DNA from: 62-47 sp044463945
Lineage (GTDB): Bacteria > Pseudomonadota > Alphaproteobacteria > Rhizobiales > Xanthobacteraceae
Direction of reading: 5' to 3'
Length of the DNA stretch: 64,000 bases
Assembly: GCA_044463945.1 (NCBI GenBank)
Contig: JBIQLW010000017.1
Location: 17,255 to 81,254 of the forward strand
Shown one piece after another: positions 44,001 to 52,198 of this stretch. The notes beneath the pieces are model-generated. The model was given only the letters and a program-made list of their open reading frames with translations, did no database searches and was not told where the DNA came from. Within the stretch, counting starts at the first letter, position 1; the number at the start of each line of letters is the position of its first letter. The position numbers were made by a program, and so were the translations under genes.

Positions 44001-44677
44001 CCCACCAGCCGCTTGAGCTGCAAAGAGCTGGTCGTGCCGACATGGCTCAGGAGGTACTGCACGAGGACGCCGAAACAGGCGACCACGATCAGAAGATCGA
44101 ACAGGATCACGATCTCGATCAGGAGTGGCATCCCCGGCACCAGAATCTGTGCGCCGAGGAACACGCCGTTCTCCAGTACCAGCAGGCCGAGGATCTGGCT
44201 CAGGGCCTCGTGTCGCACCGAGAGCATCAGGAAGCCGATCAGCTTCATCGATAGCATCACGGTGAGCGCCAGCACGACGATGGTGCCGGCGAGGCCGAGC
44301 GCCGCGCCGATGCGATAGGATACCGCCAGCGCGAACACCACGGCGAAGGCGCCGATCACCAGGCTCGAACTGGCCTGAAGGATAACGTGGACCTCGCGAT
44401 GCACCTCCAGCCGGCGGATGATCCTGAGAATGAGATACGGCAGCAGCAGCCCGCGAAAGGCGGCGGTCAGGATGGCCACGATATAAAGCTCGGCATACCC
44501 GCCGTAGTAGCCGACGGTACCCGACAGAATGGCGATGAGCCAGGACTGCGCGGCGAAGGCAATGAGATAATGCCGCAGCCAGCGCGAGCCGAGCATGACG
44601 AACGATAGCAGCAGGCTGCCGATCGCCAGCAGGCTGAACAGCGCGGCGGGGAGAGGAGCGAGATGCGCGGCGAGCAT
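43997..44677 (-). CDS. Hydrogenase-4 component E-like membrane subunit
   Basis: A 226-residue membrane protein with about six hydrophobic segments, matching HyfE, whose C-terminal half resembles NuoK (LGLLVLENGVFLGAQ, ILFDLLIVVACFGVLVQYL). It forms part of the proton-translocating arm together with the HyfC- and HyfF-like subunits. It overlaps the HyfF-like gene by 4 bases. Confidence 0.82.
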   Translation of the reverse strand: MLAAHLAPLPAALFSLLAIGSLLLSFVMLGSRWLRHYLIAFAAQSWLIAILSGTVGYYGGYAELYIVAILTAAFRGLLLPYLILRIIRRLEVHREVHVILQASSSLVIGAFAVVFALAVSYRIGAALGLAGTIVVLALTVMLSMKLIGFLMLSVRHEALSQILGLLVLENGVFLGAQILVPGMPLLIEIVILFDLLIVVACFGVLVQYLLSHVGTTSSLQLKRLVG

Positions 44678-44681
44678 GACG

Positions 44682-45629
44682 CTAACTCAACTGCGTGCCG
44701 ACGATCGCCAGTATCGCCAGCAGGAACGAGGCGGCGAGCGGCTCCTGATAGCGATAGAAGCGCAGGCGTGACTGCACCGTTTCCACCAGCACCACCGCGC
44801 AGGCGACGACAAGGAACTTCAGCGCTAGCGCACTGAGCGAGCCGAGCACGCCGAGCGCGGTGCCGCGGGAGGACAGTCCCCACGGGAACAGCAGAACGTT
44901 GCAGAAGATGGTGTAGAGGATGAACTGCTTCATCATCGACGCCCAGCGCAAGATCGCCAGCATCGGCCCCGAATATTCGAGGATGCGCGCTTCCTCGATC
45001 ATGTAGACTTCGATGTGCGTGCTCGAATGAATCGGCAGCCGGTCGGTTTCCACCAGCAGCAGCACGAAGAATGCGGCGACGAGGAACAGGTGGGTGGGGC
45101 CCCAGTAAATCCACGGCTGGGCCACCAGAAGGTGGTTGACGACGAACGGCAGCATCGCCTTGGCGAGCAGCGTGATGCCGACGAAGACGAGAATCAGCGT
45201 CGGCTCCGCCAGAATGGCGACCATGACCACGCGGCTCGACCCGATGCCGCCATAGGCGCTACGGGTATCGAGGCCCGCCAGCGTAATCATGAACGAGCCG
45301 AGCGTGAGGATAAGCCCGCCGCCAAGAATGTCCCCCATGTCGGAAAGCGGCAGCGGGTAGTCAGTCAGGACCGGAATGAGGATCGGCACCGTCAATGTCG
45401 TCGTGAAGGCGATGACGGGCGCCGCCCAATATAGCCACGAGGCGGTATCTGGCGCGACGATCTGCTTGTGAAACAGCTTCCAGAGATCGCGATAGGGCTG
45501 GAAGATGCCCGGCCCCTGGCCGCGCTGTACCCGCTCCTCGAATTGCAGGATAACACCTTGCAGCAGCGGCGCGAGCAAGAGCGTGACCAGCACCTGTGCG
45601 ATCTGCAAGAGGATGTCGCGCACGCTCAT
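44682..45629 (-). CDS. Hydrogenase-4 component C-like / NuoH-type subunit
   Basis: A 315-residue membrane protein of the complex I subunit 1 family (HyfC/HycD). It shows GVILQFEERVQRGQGPGIFQPYRDLWKLFHK near the N terminus, VETDRLPIHSSTHIEVYMIEEARILEYSG (the acidic loop facing the NuoB/D side) and eight or so membrane segments. It is the first gene of the riboswitch 5 operon and would anchor the soluble Fe-S and large subunits to the membrane. Confidence 0.87.
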   Translation of the reverse strand: MSVRDILLQIAQVLVTLLLAPLLQGVILQFEERVQRGQGPGIFQPYRDLWKLFHKQIVAPDTASWLYWAAPVIAFTTTLTVPILIPVLTDYPLPLSDMGDILGGGLILTLGSFMITLAGLDTRSAYGGIGSSRVVMVAILAEPTLILVFVGITLLAKAMLPFVVNHLLVAQPWIYWGPTHLFLVAAFFVLLLVETDRLPIHSSTHIEVYMIEEARILEYSGPMLAILRWASMMKQFILYTIFCNVLLFPWGLSSRGTALGVLGSLSALALKFLVVACAVVLVETVQSRLRFYRYQEPLAASFLLAILAIVGTQLS

Positions 45630-45739
45630 GATGCGCCTCCGTAGAGGCGATCATCTCGCGGCGTGAGATGCCGGAGCAGAAGATGCGGGAAGGGTGAAGG
45701 CGTATCCAAGGCTCGCGACTCCGTCTGCCAGATCGGCTC

Positions 45740-45788
45740 GACAGGAGTCATCAGCCCTGAGGGCGGTTAAAAGGCGAACTCCATCGCC
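45740..45788 (-). promoter_or_regulatory. Fluoride riboswitch (crcB motif) 5, upstream of the hyf-like/crcB operon
   Basis: The minus strand reads GGCG-ATGGAGTT-CGCC, then TTTTAACCGCCCTCAGGGC, then TGATGACTCCTGTC. P1 changes to GGCG/CGCC as a compensated pair. GGAGTT still pairs with GACTCC through a G-T wobble. The first gene begins 110 bases later. It would control the whole eight-gene operon down to DUF190, including crcB. Confidence 0.92.
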
Positions 45789-45792
45789 ATCG

Positions 45793-45826
45793 TTTATACG
45801 CTGGTCCCGCGCCGGCCGGTTGTCAA
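45793..45826 (-). promoter_or_regulatory. Possible promoter of riboswitch 5 transcript
   Basis: A perfect TTGACA (45826-45821) and TATAAA (45798-45793) are visible on the minus strand, but 22 bases apart, longer than usual. A better-spaced -10 would have poor sequence. The pairing is uncertain. The remaining bases up to 46000 hold a GATGG-containing hairpin that I do not accept as a riboswitch. Confidence 0.4.
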
Positions 45827-45999
45827 GAGGCGGCGGCTGTCGTCAGCCGCGCGTGGCGGCGGGAACGACGTTCCGTACATCCCCCAAAGCGGATCGACCG
45901 CGTCGCGCCGGCACCCGTCGCGGGCCTATTGACTTGCGGCGATGGGCCTCCGCAATCTGGCGGGATCGTTCGCTCATCCCAACGGGGAGATGAGGTGAC

Positions 46000-46284
46000 A
46001 TGAACATCCGTCAGTTGCTTCTCGATGTCGACAAGGCCGTGGCGCGGCCGTCCCTGATTGAAATCGCGGCAGCCATCGACCGCTGCAAGGGCGTGGAAGC
46101 GATCAACATCACCGTCGGAGAAATCGATATCGAAACCGTCGGCATGAACGTGACGGTCGAAGGCGATCATATGGACTATGACGAGATTACCGGCGCGATA
46201 GAGTCCACTGGCGCGGTGGTGCATAGCCTCGACGAGATCGCCATCGGCGCGCGGATCATTCCACGCGTTCAACGGATCAGATGA
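46000..46284 (+). CDS. DUF211-containing protein
   Basis: A 94-residue protein matching the DUF211 pattern: IRQLLLDVDKAVARPSLIEIAAAIDRCKGVEAINITVGEIDIETVGMNVTVEG. It looks like a small ferredoxin-like, ACT/HMA-type alpha-beta fold. The ATG follows GGGGAGATGAGGTG. It overlaps the next membrane-protein gene by 4 bases, so the two very likely act together. It diverges from the riboswitch 5 operon. No function is known to me. Confidence 0.75.
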   Translation: MNIRQLLLDVDKAVARPSLIEIAAAIDRCKGVEAINITVGEIDIETVGMNVTVEGDHMDYDEITGAIESTGAVVHSLDEIAIGARIIPRVQRIR

Positions 46285-46832
46285 GAGCGCTCGATCTCAT
46301 CCGTCATCCGAGCAATCGCCTCGATGTCGTGGCGGGACTCATCGACGGCGTGCTGAATGCGCTCGCGCTTGCCGCGGGCCGGCTGGTGCATAGCGGCGGG
46401 GAAGGGGCGACGTTCAGTCTCGCGCTACGCGTCAGCGTTGCCGCCGGAGCGACCACGATTTTTGTGTTCTTTGTTGCTCACTACGCGCAGCTTCGTCTCG
46501 AACTGGTTCGCCATGAACGGGAGCTCAATTTCACCGAGCACGGCAAGCTCGCGGCAACGAGTTTGGGACGCAGGGTGTTGCTGGAATCGCTTTACAAGGC
46601 CGGGCTCGCCTGCGCGTTCAGCGTGGCCGGCGCATTGTTTCCGCTGGTCCTCTGCATCCTGTTGCCAAGGCCGGCATGGCTCGGGCTGGCGATGACGATC
46701 GTCGCCTTGGGCGGGCTGGGCGCGATGCTGGCGAGAACGATTTTCGGCTCGCCGCTGATCTGGGGCGTCGGCCTGTTCATCGGCGGCATCGTCCTCGCCG
46801 TCGTCGGAATGAAGCTGGATCTGGTCGGTTAA
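46281..46832 (+). CDS. VIT/CCC1-like small membrane protein
   Basis: A 183-residue membrane protein with about five hydrophobic segments. GLIDGVLNALALAAG near the N terminus and the later block AGALFPLVLCILLP resemble the vacuolar-iron-transporter (VIT/CCC1) family, with a cytoplasmic charged stretch RLELVRHERELNFTEHGK between segments 2 and 3. The usual long acidic metal-binding insert is short. It is coupled to the DUF211 gene. Ion transport is a reasonable guess, but the ion is unknown. Confidence 0.55.
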   Translation: MRALDLIRHPSNRLDVVAGLIDGVLNALALAAGRLVHSGGEGATFSLALRVSVAAGATTIFVFFVAHYAQLRLELVRHERELNFTEHGKLAATSLGRRVLLESLYKAGLACAFSVAGALFPLVLCILLPRPAWLGLAMTIVALGGLGAMLARTIFGSPLIWGVGLFIGGIVLAVVGMKLDLVG

Positions 46833-46905
46833 GGCGAGGTTGTTGCGGCCGCGGCAGCGCGCTTTCGAACGCGCCGCCGAGGCATTTTCAATGCGCCGGG
46901 CGCGA

Positions 46906-48579
46906 TTAGCCGGCGGCGATGGCTGTCGCTTCCGCCGCGGCGCGCTGCATACTCGTGGACATTTCGCTGGTCACGGTGCTCTGCTGCTGAATGGCGGCGG
47001 CGGTCGATGTCACATATTCGCTGACGTTGTTGATCGCCTGCTTGATCTGATCGAGCGCGCCGACGACGTCGCTGGATATCAGGTTGAGGCTACCGATCTC
47101 CTGGCTGATCTTGTCGGTCGCCTGCTTGGCCTGATTGGCCAGGCTCTTGACCTCCGAAGCCACCACGGCAAAGCCGCGGCCCGCCTCGCCGGCGCGGGCG
47201 GACTCGATGGTGGCGTTGAGGGCGAGCAGATTGATCTGCCCGGTGATATTGCTGATGATCTCGACGATCCCGCTCATGGCTTCGGCGGCAGCCGTGAGGC
47301 GCTGCGCCTGCGCATCGGCGGCGACAACCCGATCGACGGCGCCTATCGCCGTCTCGCGCGATTTCGCCATGGCCTCCGCGATCTCCCGCACGGAGACGTT
47401 CAGTTCTTCCGAGCCCGCGGCAACCGATTCCATCATCGCGCGGACGCGCTCGTTGCCCAGGCGAACCAGCACCTGCCGGGTGACGTCGGTCGCGTATTTC
47501 ACGACTTTGAAGGGATGGCCGCTGAGGTCGAGGATCGGGTTATAGGACGCCTGGATGTAGACCTCCCGGCCGCCTTTTCCGATCCGCTTGTATTCCGCCG
47601 CCTGATACTGGCCACGATTGAGCGCGGCCCAGAACTCACGATAAGCCGCGCTGTTGTGCTCGGACGGATCGACGAAGATGCTGTGGTGCTTGCCCTGAAT
47701 CTCGCTCAAGGTGTAGCCGACTGTGTTGAGGAAATTCTCATTGGCGGTGATGATGGTGCCATCGGTTTCGAACTCGATCACGGCTTGCGACTTGGTGATC
47801 GCCGCGAGCTGACCGGCACGATCGGCGTTCTTCAGCTTGTCCGTGGTGATGTCGGTTGCGAACTTGACGACGCCGAAGGGTTTGCCGCTGTCATCGAGCA
47901 GCGGATTGTACGAGGCAATAATCCAGACTTCCTTGCCGCCCTTGCCGATCCGCCTGAACTCGCCGCTCTGGCATTCACCCCGATTGAGCGAGGCCCAGAA
48001 TTCGCGATAGGCGGCGCTGTCGCGTTCGGACGGATCGATGAAGATGCTGTGGTGCTTGCCCTGAATCTCGCTCATGCTGTAGCCGAGCGTGCCGAGGAAT
48101 TTCTCGTTGGCGGTAACGATGATGCCATCGAGATCGAACTCGATGACGGCCTGCGCCCGGTTGATCGCCGCGATCTTGGAGGCGTTCGTCATGTTGCGCA
48201 ACTTCTTCTGGGTGATATCGGTCGCGAGTGCGACGATCTTGACAGTCTTGCCGTTGCCGTCCAGCACCGGGTTGTAGGACGCCTCGATCTAGATGTCCCG
48301 GCCGCCCCTTGCGAGCCGCTTGCACTCGGCGGTGTGAGGCGCGCCGCGGTCCAGCGCCTCCCACAATGCCTTGTCGTCCGCGCCGCCGCGTTGATCGGCC
48401 GGCACCAGCATGGCGTGATGCTTGCCTTGGATGTCGTTGAGTTGATACCCGAACAGGTCGAGGAATTTTTCGTTGGCCGCGATGATGGTCCCATCCGGCT
48501 TGAACTCGATCACCGCGTGCGAGCGCCCGATGGCATCGATCTGCGCCTGCGCATTGTCAGAAAATTTCCGGCCGAACAT
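46906..48579 (-). pseudogene. Triple-PAS cytoplasmic chemoreceptor, in-frame stop
   Basis: The frame would encode 557 residues: three tandem PAS domains, each with a DIQGKHH or EIQGKHH core, and a short methyl-accepting signalling domain (LLALNATIESARAGEAGRGFAVVA). No membrane segment is present, so it would sense a cytoplasmic signal. Codon 97 is TAG (48289-48291 on the minus strand). The other two repeats have Tyr or Trp at the same place (REVYIQAS, KEVWIIAS), so a single change from TGG or a Tyr codon made the stop. Reading continues in frame. A shorter protein starting at GTG 48267 could still be made. Confidence 0.8.
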
Positions 48580-48981
48580 CAGCGTTTCCTTATCTCAAAT
48601 TGGACACAATATGATTGGCGACGCGCGCGCTTCAGCGGCCGCATTCAACAGCTTTCGGTCATCGGAGGGGTCGCCGCTCGCATCGACGCTTCGCCTCGGG
48701 GCGGCGCTCGTCGATGCGTCGTCTCGGGTGAGTGCGGAGGGTCTGGGTCCAGACGTCTCGTTGCCAGTGAATGTTCAATCGAAAGGCGCGGTCGGTTCGT
48801 ATTTCTACTTGCGGGTGCTTAAAAAATCTTTAACCAGGATGATCAGTCGAATGCGGTAACAGCCTTGCGCCCAGTGAAGCCATGATTGCCTCTGCCGGTA
48901 TGCCTCTGTTACAGGACCATGCGGTCCGATGGGGGGCGATGGCAGCAGCGTCGGCAGGGCGCGGACGCGGATCATGACGAT
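48580..48981. other. Intergenic region between the chemoreceptor and AGE genes
   Basis: The two genes diverge here, so both promoters should lie within it. I see no supportable gene. An AT-rich patch, CTTAAAAAATCTTTAACC, lies near 48819-48836, but no clear -35/-10 pair stands out. Confidence 0.4.
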
Positions 48982-50127
48982 ATGACATCTGTTCTGTCCC
49001 AAACCGACGACGCCGCCGCGACCCGGCTCAAGACGTTTGTGGTCAGGGATGCGCTGCCGCTGTGGGCGCGGATCGGCTGGGATGCGGCATCGGGCGGTTT
49101 CATCGAGCGTCTCGATAGCGAAGGGCGCGCGGAGGTCGCGGTGCCCCGCCGCGTGCGGGTGCAGGCCCGGCAGATTTATTGCTTCGCCAAGGCAGCCGAT
49201 CTCGGCTGGTATCCGCAGGGCCGTGAATTGGCGCTCGATGGGCTCGACTATCTGCTGCGCACGGCGAAGGGCGCCAAGGGCAGGCCGGGCTTCGCCCATC
49301 TGCTGGCGCCGGATGGAAGCGTGCTGAACGGCCTGCGCGACAGTTACGATCATGCCTTCATCCTGCTCGCCCTGGCGACGGTGTTTCAATTGACCGGGGA
49401 CGCGCAGGTTCGTGCCGAGATCGATGCGGCGGTTGCGTTTGTCGACGAGCATCTGCGCTCGCCGCATGGCGGCTATGCCGAAAGCATTCCGGACGCGATG
49501 CCGCGCCGGCAGAATCCGCATATGCACCTGTTCGAGGCGATGATCGCCTTGTTCGATGCCACCGGCGATCAAGCCTTCCAGACCCGCGCCGGCGAGATTT
49601 TCGCTCTGTTCGTATCCAGCTTCTATGACCCGCAGGCGCGGGTGCTCGGCGAGTATTACGAGCAGGACTGGTCGCAGATCCTGCCGATATGCGTGGAGCC
49701 CGGACATCAGGCCGAATGGGTCTGGCTCCTCAAGGAATTCGAGCGCATCACCGGATGCCCGACAATCCGCTACCGCGCGGCGCTGCTGCCGTCGGCGCTG
49801 CGCTATCGTGACACGCGGAGCGGCTGCCTCGTCGATGAAGGCGATGCCGATGGCGCGATGACGAAATCCACCCGCCGGCTATGGCCGCAAACCGAAATCG
49901 TCAAGGCATGGCTGACCGAAGCCGAAGCCGGAACCGCCGGCGCGAGGGCTGAGGCGCAGGGTGCGATCGACCGTCTGCTCCGCCATTATCTCGATCATCC
50001 GGTCGCGGGCGGTTGGTACGATCAGTTCGATGCCGAGGGACGCTCGCTGGTGAATACGATCCCCGCGTCGTCGTTCTATCACATCCTGTGCGCGGCGGTG
50101 GAAGCGGAGCGCGTGCTCGGCGGTTGA
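48982..50127 (+). CDS. AGE-family epimerase/isomerase
   Basis: A 381-residue alpha/alpha-barrel of the N-acylglucosamine 2-epimerase family, which includes mannose isomerases and mannose-6-phosphate isomerases. Conserved blocks are RRVRVQARQIYCFAKA, RQNPHMHLFEA, EPGHQAEWVWLL and RRLWPQTE, whose His and Arg residues line the active site. The start is ATG 48982. A longer frame to 48886 lacks support. It probably interconverts aldose and ketose or epimerises a hexose. The exact substrate is not determined. Confidence 0.82.
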   Translation: MTSVLSQTDDAAATRLKTFVVRDALPLWARIGWDAASGGFIERLDSEGRAEVAVPRRVRVQARQIYCFAKAADLGWYPQGRELALDGLDYLLRTAKGAKGRPGFAHLLAPDGSVLNGLRDSYDHAFILLALATVFQLTGDAQVRAEIDAAVAFVDEHLRSPHGGYAESIPDAMPRRQNPHMHLFEAMIALFDATGDQAFQTRAGEIFALFVSSFYDPQARVLGEYYEQDWSQILPICVEPGHQAEWVWLLKEFERITGCPTIRYRAALLPSALRYRDTRSGCLVDEGDADGAMTKSTRRLWPQTEIVKAWLTEAEAGTAGARAEAQGAIDRLLRHYLDHPVAGGWYDQFDAEGRSLVNTIPASSFYHILCAAVEAERVLGG

Positions 50128-50149
50128 TACGCCGCCGCGCGCCGCAAGT

Positions 50150-50599
50150 TCAATCGACCGGCTTGCGCGCGCGGAATACCACGAAATTGCTCATGGTGAA
50201 GTTGACCATGAAGCCGACCAGGATCGAGATCAGCTTGGCGATCATCACCTGTATGTAATGCGACAGCACCACCAGCGTGACGGTGGTCGCGATCACGCCG
50301 AGCACGCCGGACGCCATGAAGCTCAGATAGTCCCGCCGCCGCAGCACGCGGCCGCTTTCGGCGCTGAACGTCGTCATCGTGTTCATGACGTAGGAGCACG
50401 ATACCGCGACCAGCCAAGCGATGACGTTGGCCGGGACCAGCGGCAATTCCAGTAGTTCGTAGCACAGCGTGAAGACACCGAAATCGATCGCGGTATTGCC
50501 GACGCCGACCAGCGCGAAGCTGACCAGCTTCAGCGAGGTGCGCGAGCGTCGCCATAGCCGCGCGAGGGGTCGCAGCACGCGGTGGGGCAGGGGCGTCAT
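50150..50599 (-). CDS. GtrA family membrane protein
   Basis: A 149-residue protein with four hydrophobic segments. The GtrA pattern is clear: KLVSFALVGVGNTAIDFGVFTLCYELL at the N terminus and ISILVGFMVNFTMSNFVVFR at the C terminus. Members are thought to help move lipid-linked sugars across the membrane. No glycosyltransferase gene lies beside it, so its partner is elsewhere. It converges with the AGE gene. Confidence 0.85.
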   Translation of the reverse strand: MTPLPHRVLRPLARLWRRSRTSLKLVSFALVGVGNTAIDFGVFTLCYELLELPLVPANVIAWLVAVSCSYVMNTMTTFSAESGRVLRRRDYLSFMASGVLGVIATTVTLVVLSHYIQVMIAKLISILVGFMVNFTMSNFVVFRARKPVD

Positions 50600-50797
50600 G
50601 GTGTCGGCGCGTCGGTGGCGTCTGTCATGACTGGCCCGATAGCAGAAAAGCGGGCCGATGTCCGCAAACTGTTGCCCGCGTGGACGGGCAGGGCCCTATG
50701 CAGGTCCTGCGGCGCATTGGCTGGAAAGCGGCGATTTGCGGTCCGGCGGGCGCGCCCCGCCTGCCTCAACTGGCGGCGATGCGCGCAATAAGGCGCG

Positions 50798-52021
50798 TCA
50801 GCGCTCGTCCGCGATGACCTTGCCGTCGTTCGGTAATGCCCCCGCGTTCACCAGTTCGACCTTGCCGCCGAGCTTGGTGACCGCGCGGAGCGTCGCGCCG
50901 ACCGCCTCCGCCAGTGCCGCCGAGGCCGCCGTCATTTCGGCCTTCAGGGTCATCGCATCGGCCTCGCCTTCGCGCGTCACCACCAGCCGCAGCCGCCCGA
51001 GTTCCGGGTGGCGCTTGCCGATCTCGGCGACCTGCTCCGGACGCACGAACATGCCCTTGACCTTGGTGGTCTGGTCGGCCCGGCCCATCCAGCCCTTGAT
51101 GCGCGTGTTGGTGCGGCCGCACGCACTGACGCCTGGCAGGGTGGCGGTGAGGTCGCCGATGGCGAGGCGAATCCATGGATGATGCAGGTTGAGCGAAGTC
51201 ACCACGATTTCGCCGACATCGCCATCGCGCACCGGGTCACCGGTACCGGGACGCACGATTTCCAGGATCAGGTTTTCGTTCACCACCATGCCCTCGCGCG
51301 CCGGCGTCTCGAACGCGACCATTCCGAGGTCGGCGGTGCCGAATGATTCATAGGCGTCGATGCCGCGCGACTTGATTTCGGCCCGCAGCGAGGGCGGGAA
51401 GGCAGCCGCTGACACCAGCGCGCGCTTGATTGAGGAGACGTCACGGCCGGTCTTCTCGGCATTATCGAGCAGGATTTTCAAAAAGTCCGGCGTGCCGGCA
51501 TAGGCCACCGGTCTGTAGGCTTCGATCAGTTCGAACTGCTGCTCGGTATTGCCGGGGCCGGCCGGGATCACCGCGCAGCCCAGCGCCCGCGCCGCCGAGT
51601 CGAAGATGAAGCCGCCCGGCGTCAGGTGATAGCTGAAAGTGTTGAGCACCACATCGCCCGGCCGCAGCCCGGCGGCGAAAATGCCGCGGGCGCTACCCCA
51701 GGAATCGACTTCGGCCGACTGCGGCTCGAAGATCGGCCCGGGCGAGGTGAACAGCCGCCCGAACGAGCCGAGCGGCGTGGCAACGAAGCCGCCGAACGGC
51801 GGATTGGCCTTTTGCAGCGCCGGCAGTTCGGATTTCCGCAGCACCGGCAGGCTCGCCAGCGCGGCGCGGTCGGTGATGCGCGCGGGATCGATGCCCTTGA
51901 GGCGCTCGGCATAAGCCGGCGCTTTCATTGCCGCGCGCAGCACGTCGGGCAGCCGCGCGAACAGGTCGGCCTCGCGCTGATCGGGACTGCGGGTTTCGAG
52001 AGCGTCGAAGTGATCGGTCAT
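50798..52021 (-). CDS. Phenylacetate-CoA ligase-like protein (PaaK family)
   Basis: A 407-residue member of the adenylate-forming PaaK group. It shows LFTSPGPIFEPQ, TFSYHLTPGGFIFDSAARALGCAVIPAGPGNTEQQ, ESFGTADLGMVAFET and the C-terminal GRADQTTKVKGMFVRPEQV. It would activate a carboxylic acid, probably aromatic, to its CoA ester. It is the last gene of a Liv-transporter operon. ATG 52021 is favoured over an upstream frame to 52069 because AGGA lies before it. Confidence 0.85.
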   Translation of the reverse strand: MTDHFDALETRSPDQREADLFARLPDVLRAAMKAPAYAERLKGIDPARITDRAALASLPVLRKSELPALQKANPPFGGFVATPLGSFGRLFTSPGPIFEPQSAEVDSWGSARGIFAAGLRPGDVVLNTFSYHLTPGGFIFDSAARALGCAVIPAGPGNTEQQFELIEAYRPVAYAGTPDFLKILLDNAEKTGRDVSSIKRALVSAAAFPPSLRAEIKSRGIDAYESFGTADLGMVAFETPAREGMVVNENLILEIVRPGTGDPVRDGDVGEIVVTSLNLHHPWIRLAIGDLTATLPGVSACGRTNTRIKGWMGRADQTTKVKGMFVRPEQVAEIGKRHPELGRLRLVVTREGEADAMTLKAEMTAASAALAEAVGATLRAVTKLGGKVELVNAGALPNDGKVIADER

Positions 52022-52055
52022 GGGTGAAGTCCTATGATCTTGAGCCGCCTGTATG

Positions 52056-52180
52056 CGTTCGTTTCTCACGTCATTCCGGGGCGCAGGCTGTTTGCGAGCA
52101 AACCCGGAAATCCATAACCACCGTCGGGAGCGTGGATTCCGGGTCTGCGCGTGAAGGACGCGCAGACCCGGAATGACGCA
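52056..52180. repeat. Interspersed palindromic repeat
   Basis: A perfect 17-base inverted repeat, from ATTCCGGGTCTGCGCGT (52136-52152) to its complement at 52158-52174, sits inside a longer element framed by CGTCATTCCGG and CCGGAATGACG. Such elements recur between genes in this bacterial group. On either strand it would form a strong hairpin between livF and the PaaK-like gene. Confidence 0.75.
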
Positions 52181-52198
52181 TGAAAGTCTGGTCGTGCC

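Noticed and set aside
32268..45788. The five GGAGTCATCAG-containing segments as a mobile or interspersed DNA repeat
   Set aside because: Similarity is confined to the aptamer core, stems covary, and each copy lies before a gene in the sense orientation. This fits a riboswitch, not a repeat.
45936..45989. A sixth, degenerate fluoride riboswitch before the DUF211 gene (GCGG-CGATGGGCCT-CCGC followed by a CTGGCG/CGC hairpin)
   Set aside because: It has a P1-like stem and GATGG, but the 3' partner TGATGACTCC is missing (TCATCCCAACGG instead), so the pseudoknot cannot form. A TTGACT box at 45929-45934 would also start transcription inside it.
46840..48822. A 660-residue open frame on the plus strand opposite the chemoreceptor
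   Set aside because: Its repeated pattern mirrors the three PAS repeats on the other strand, and no domain is recognisable.
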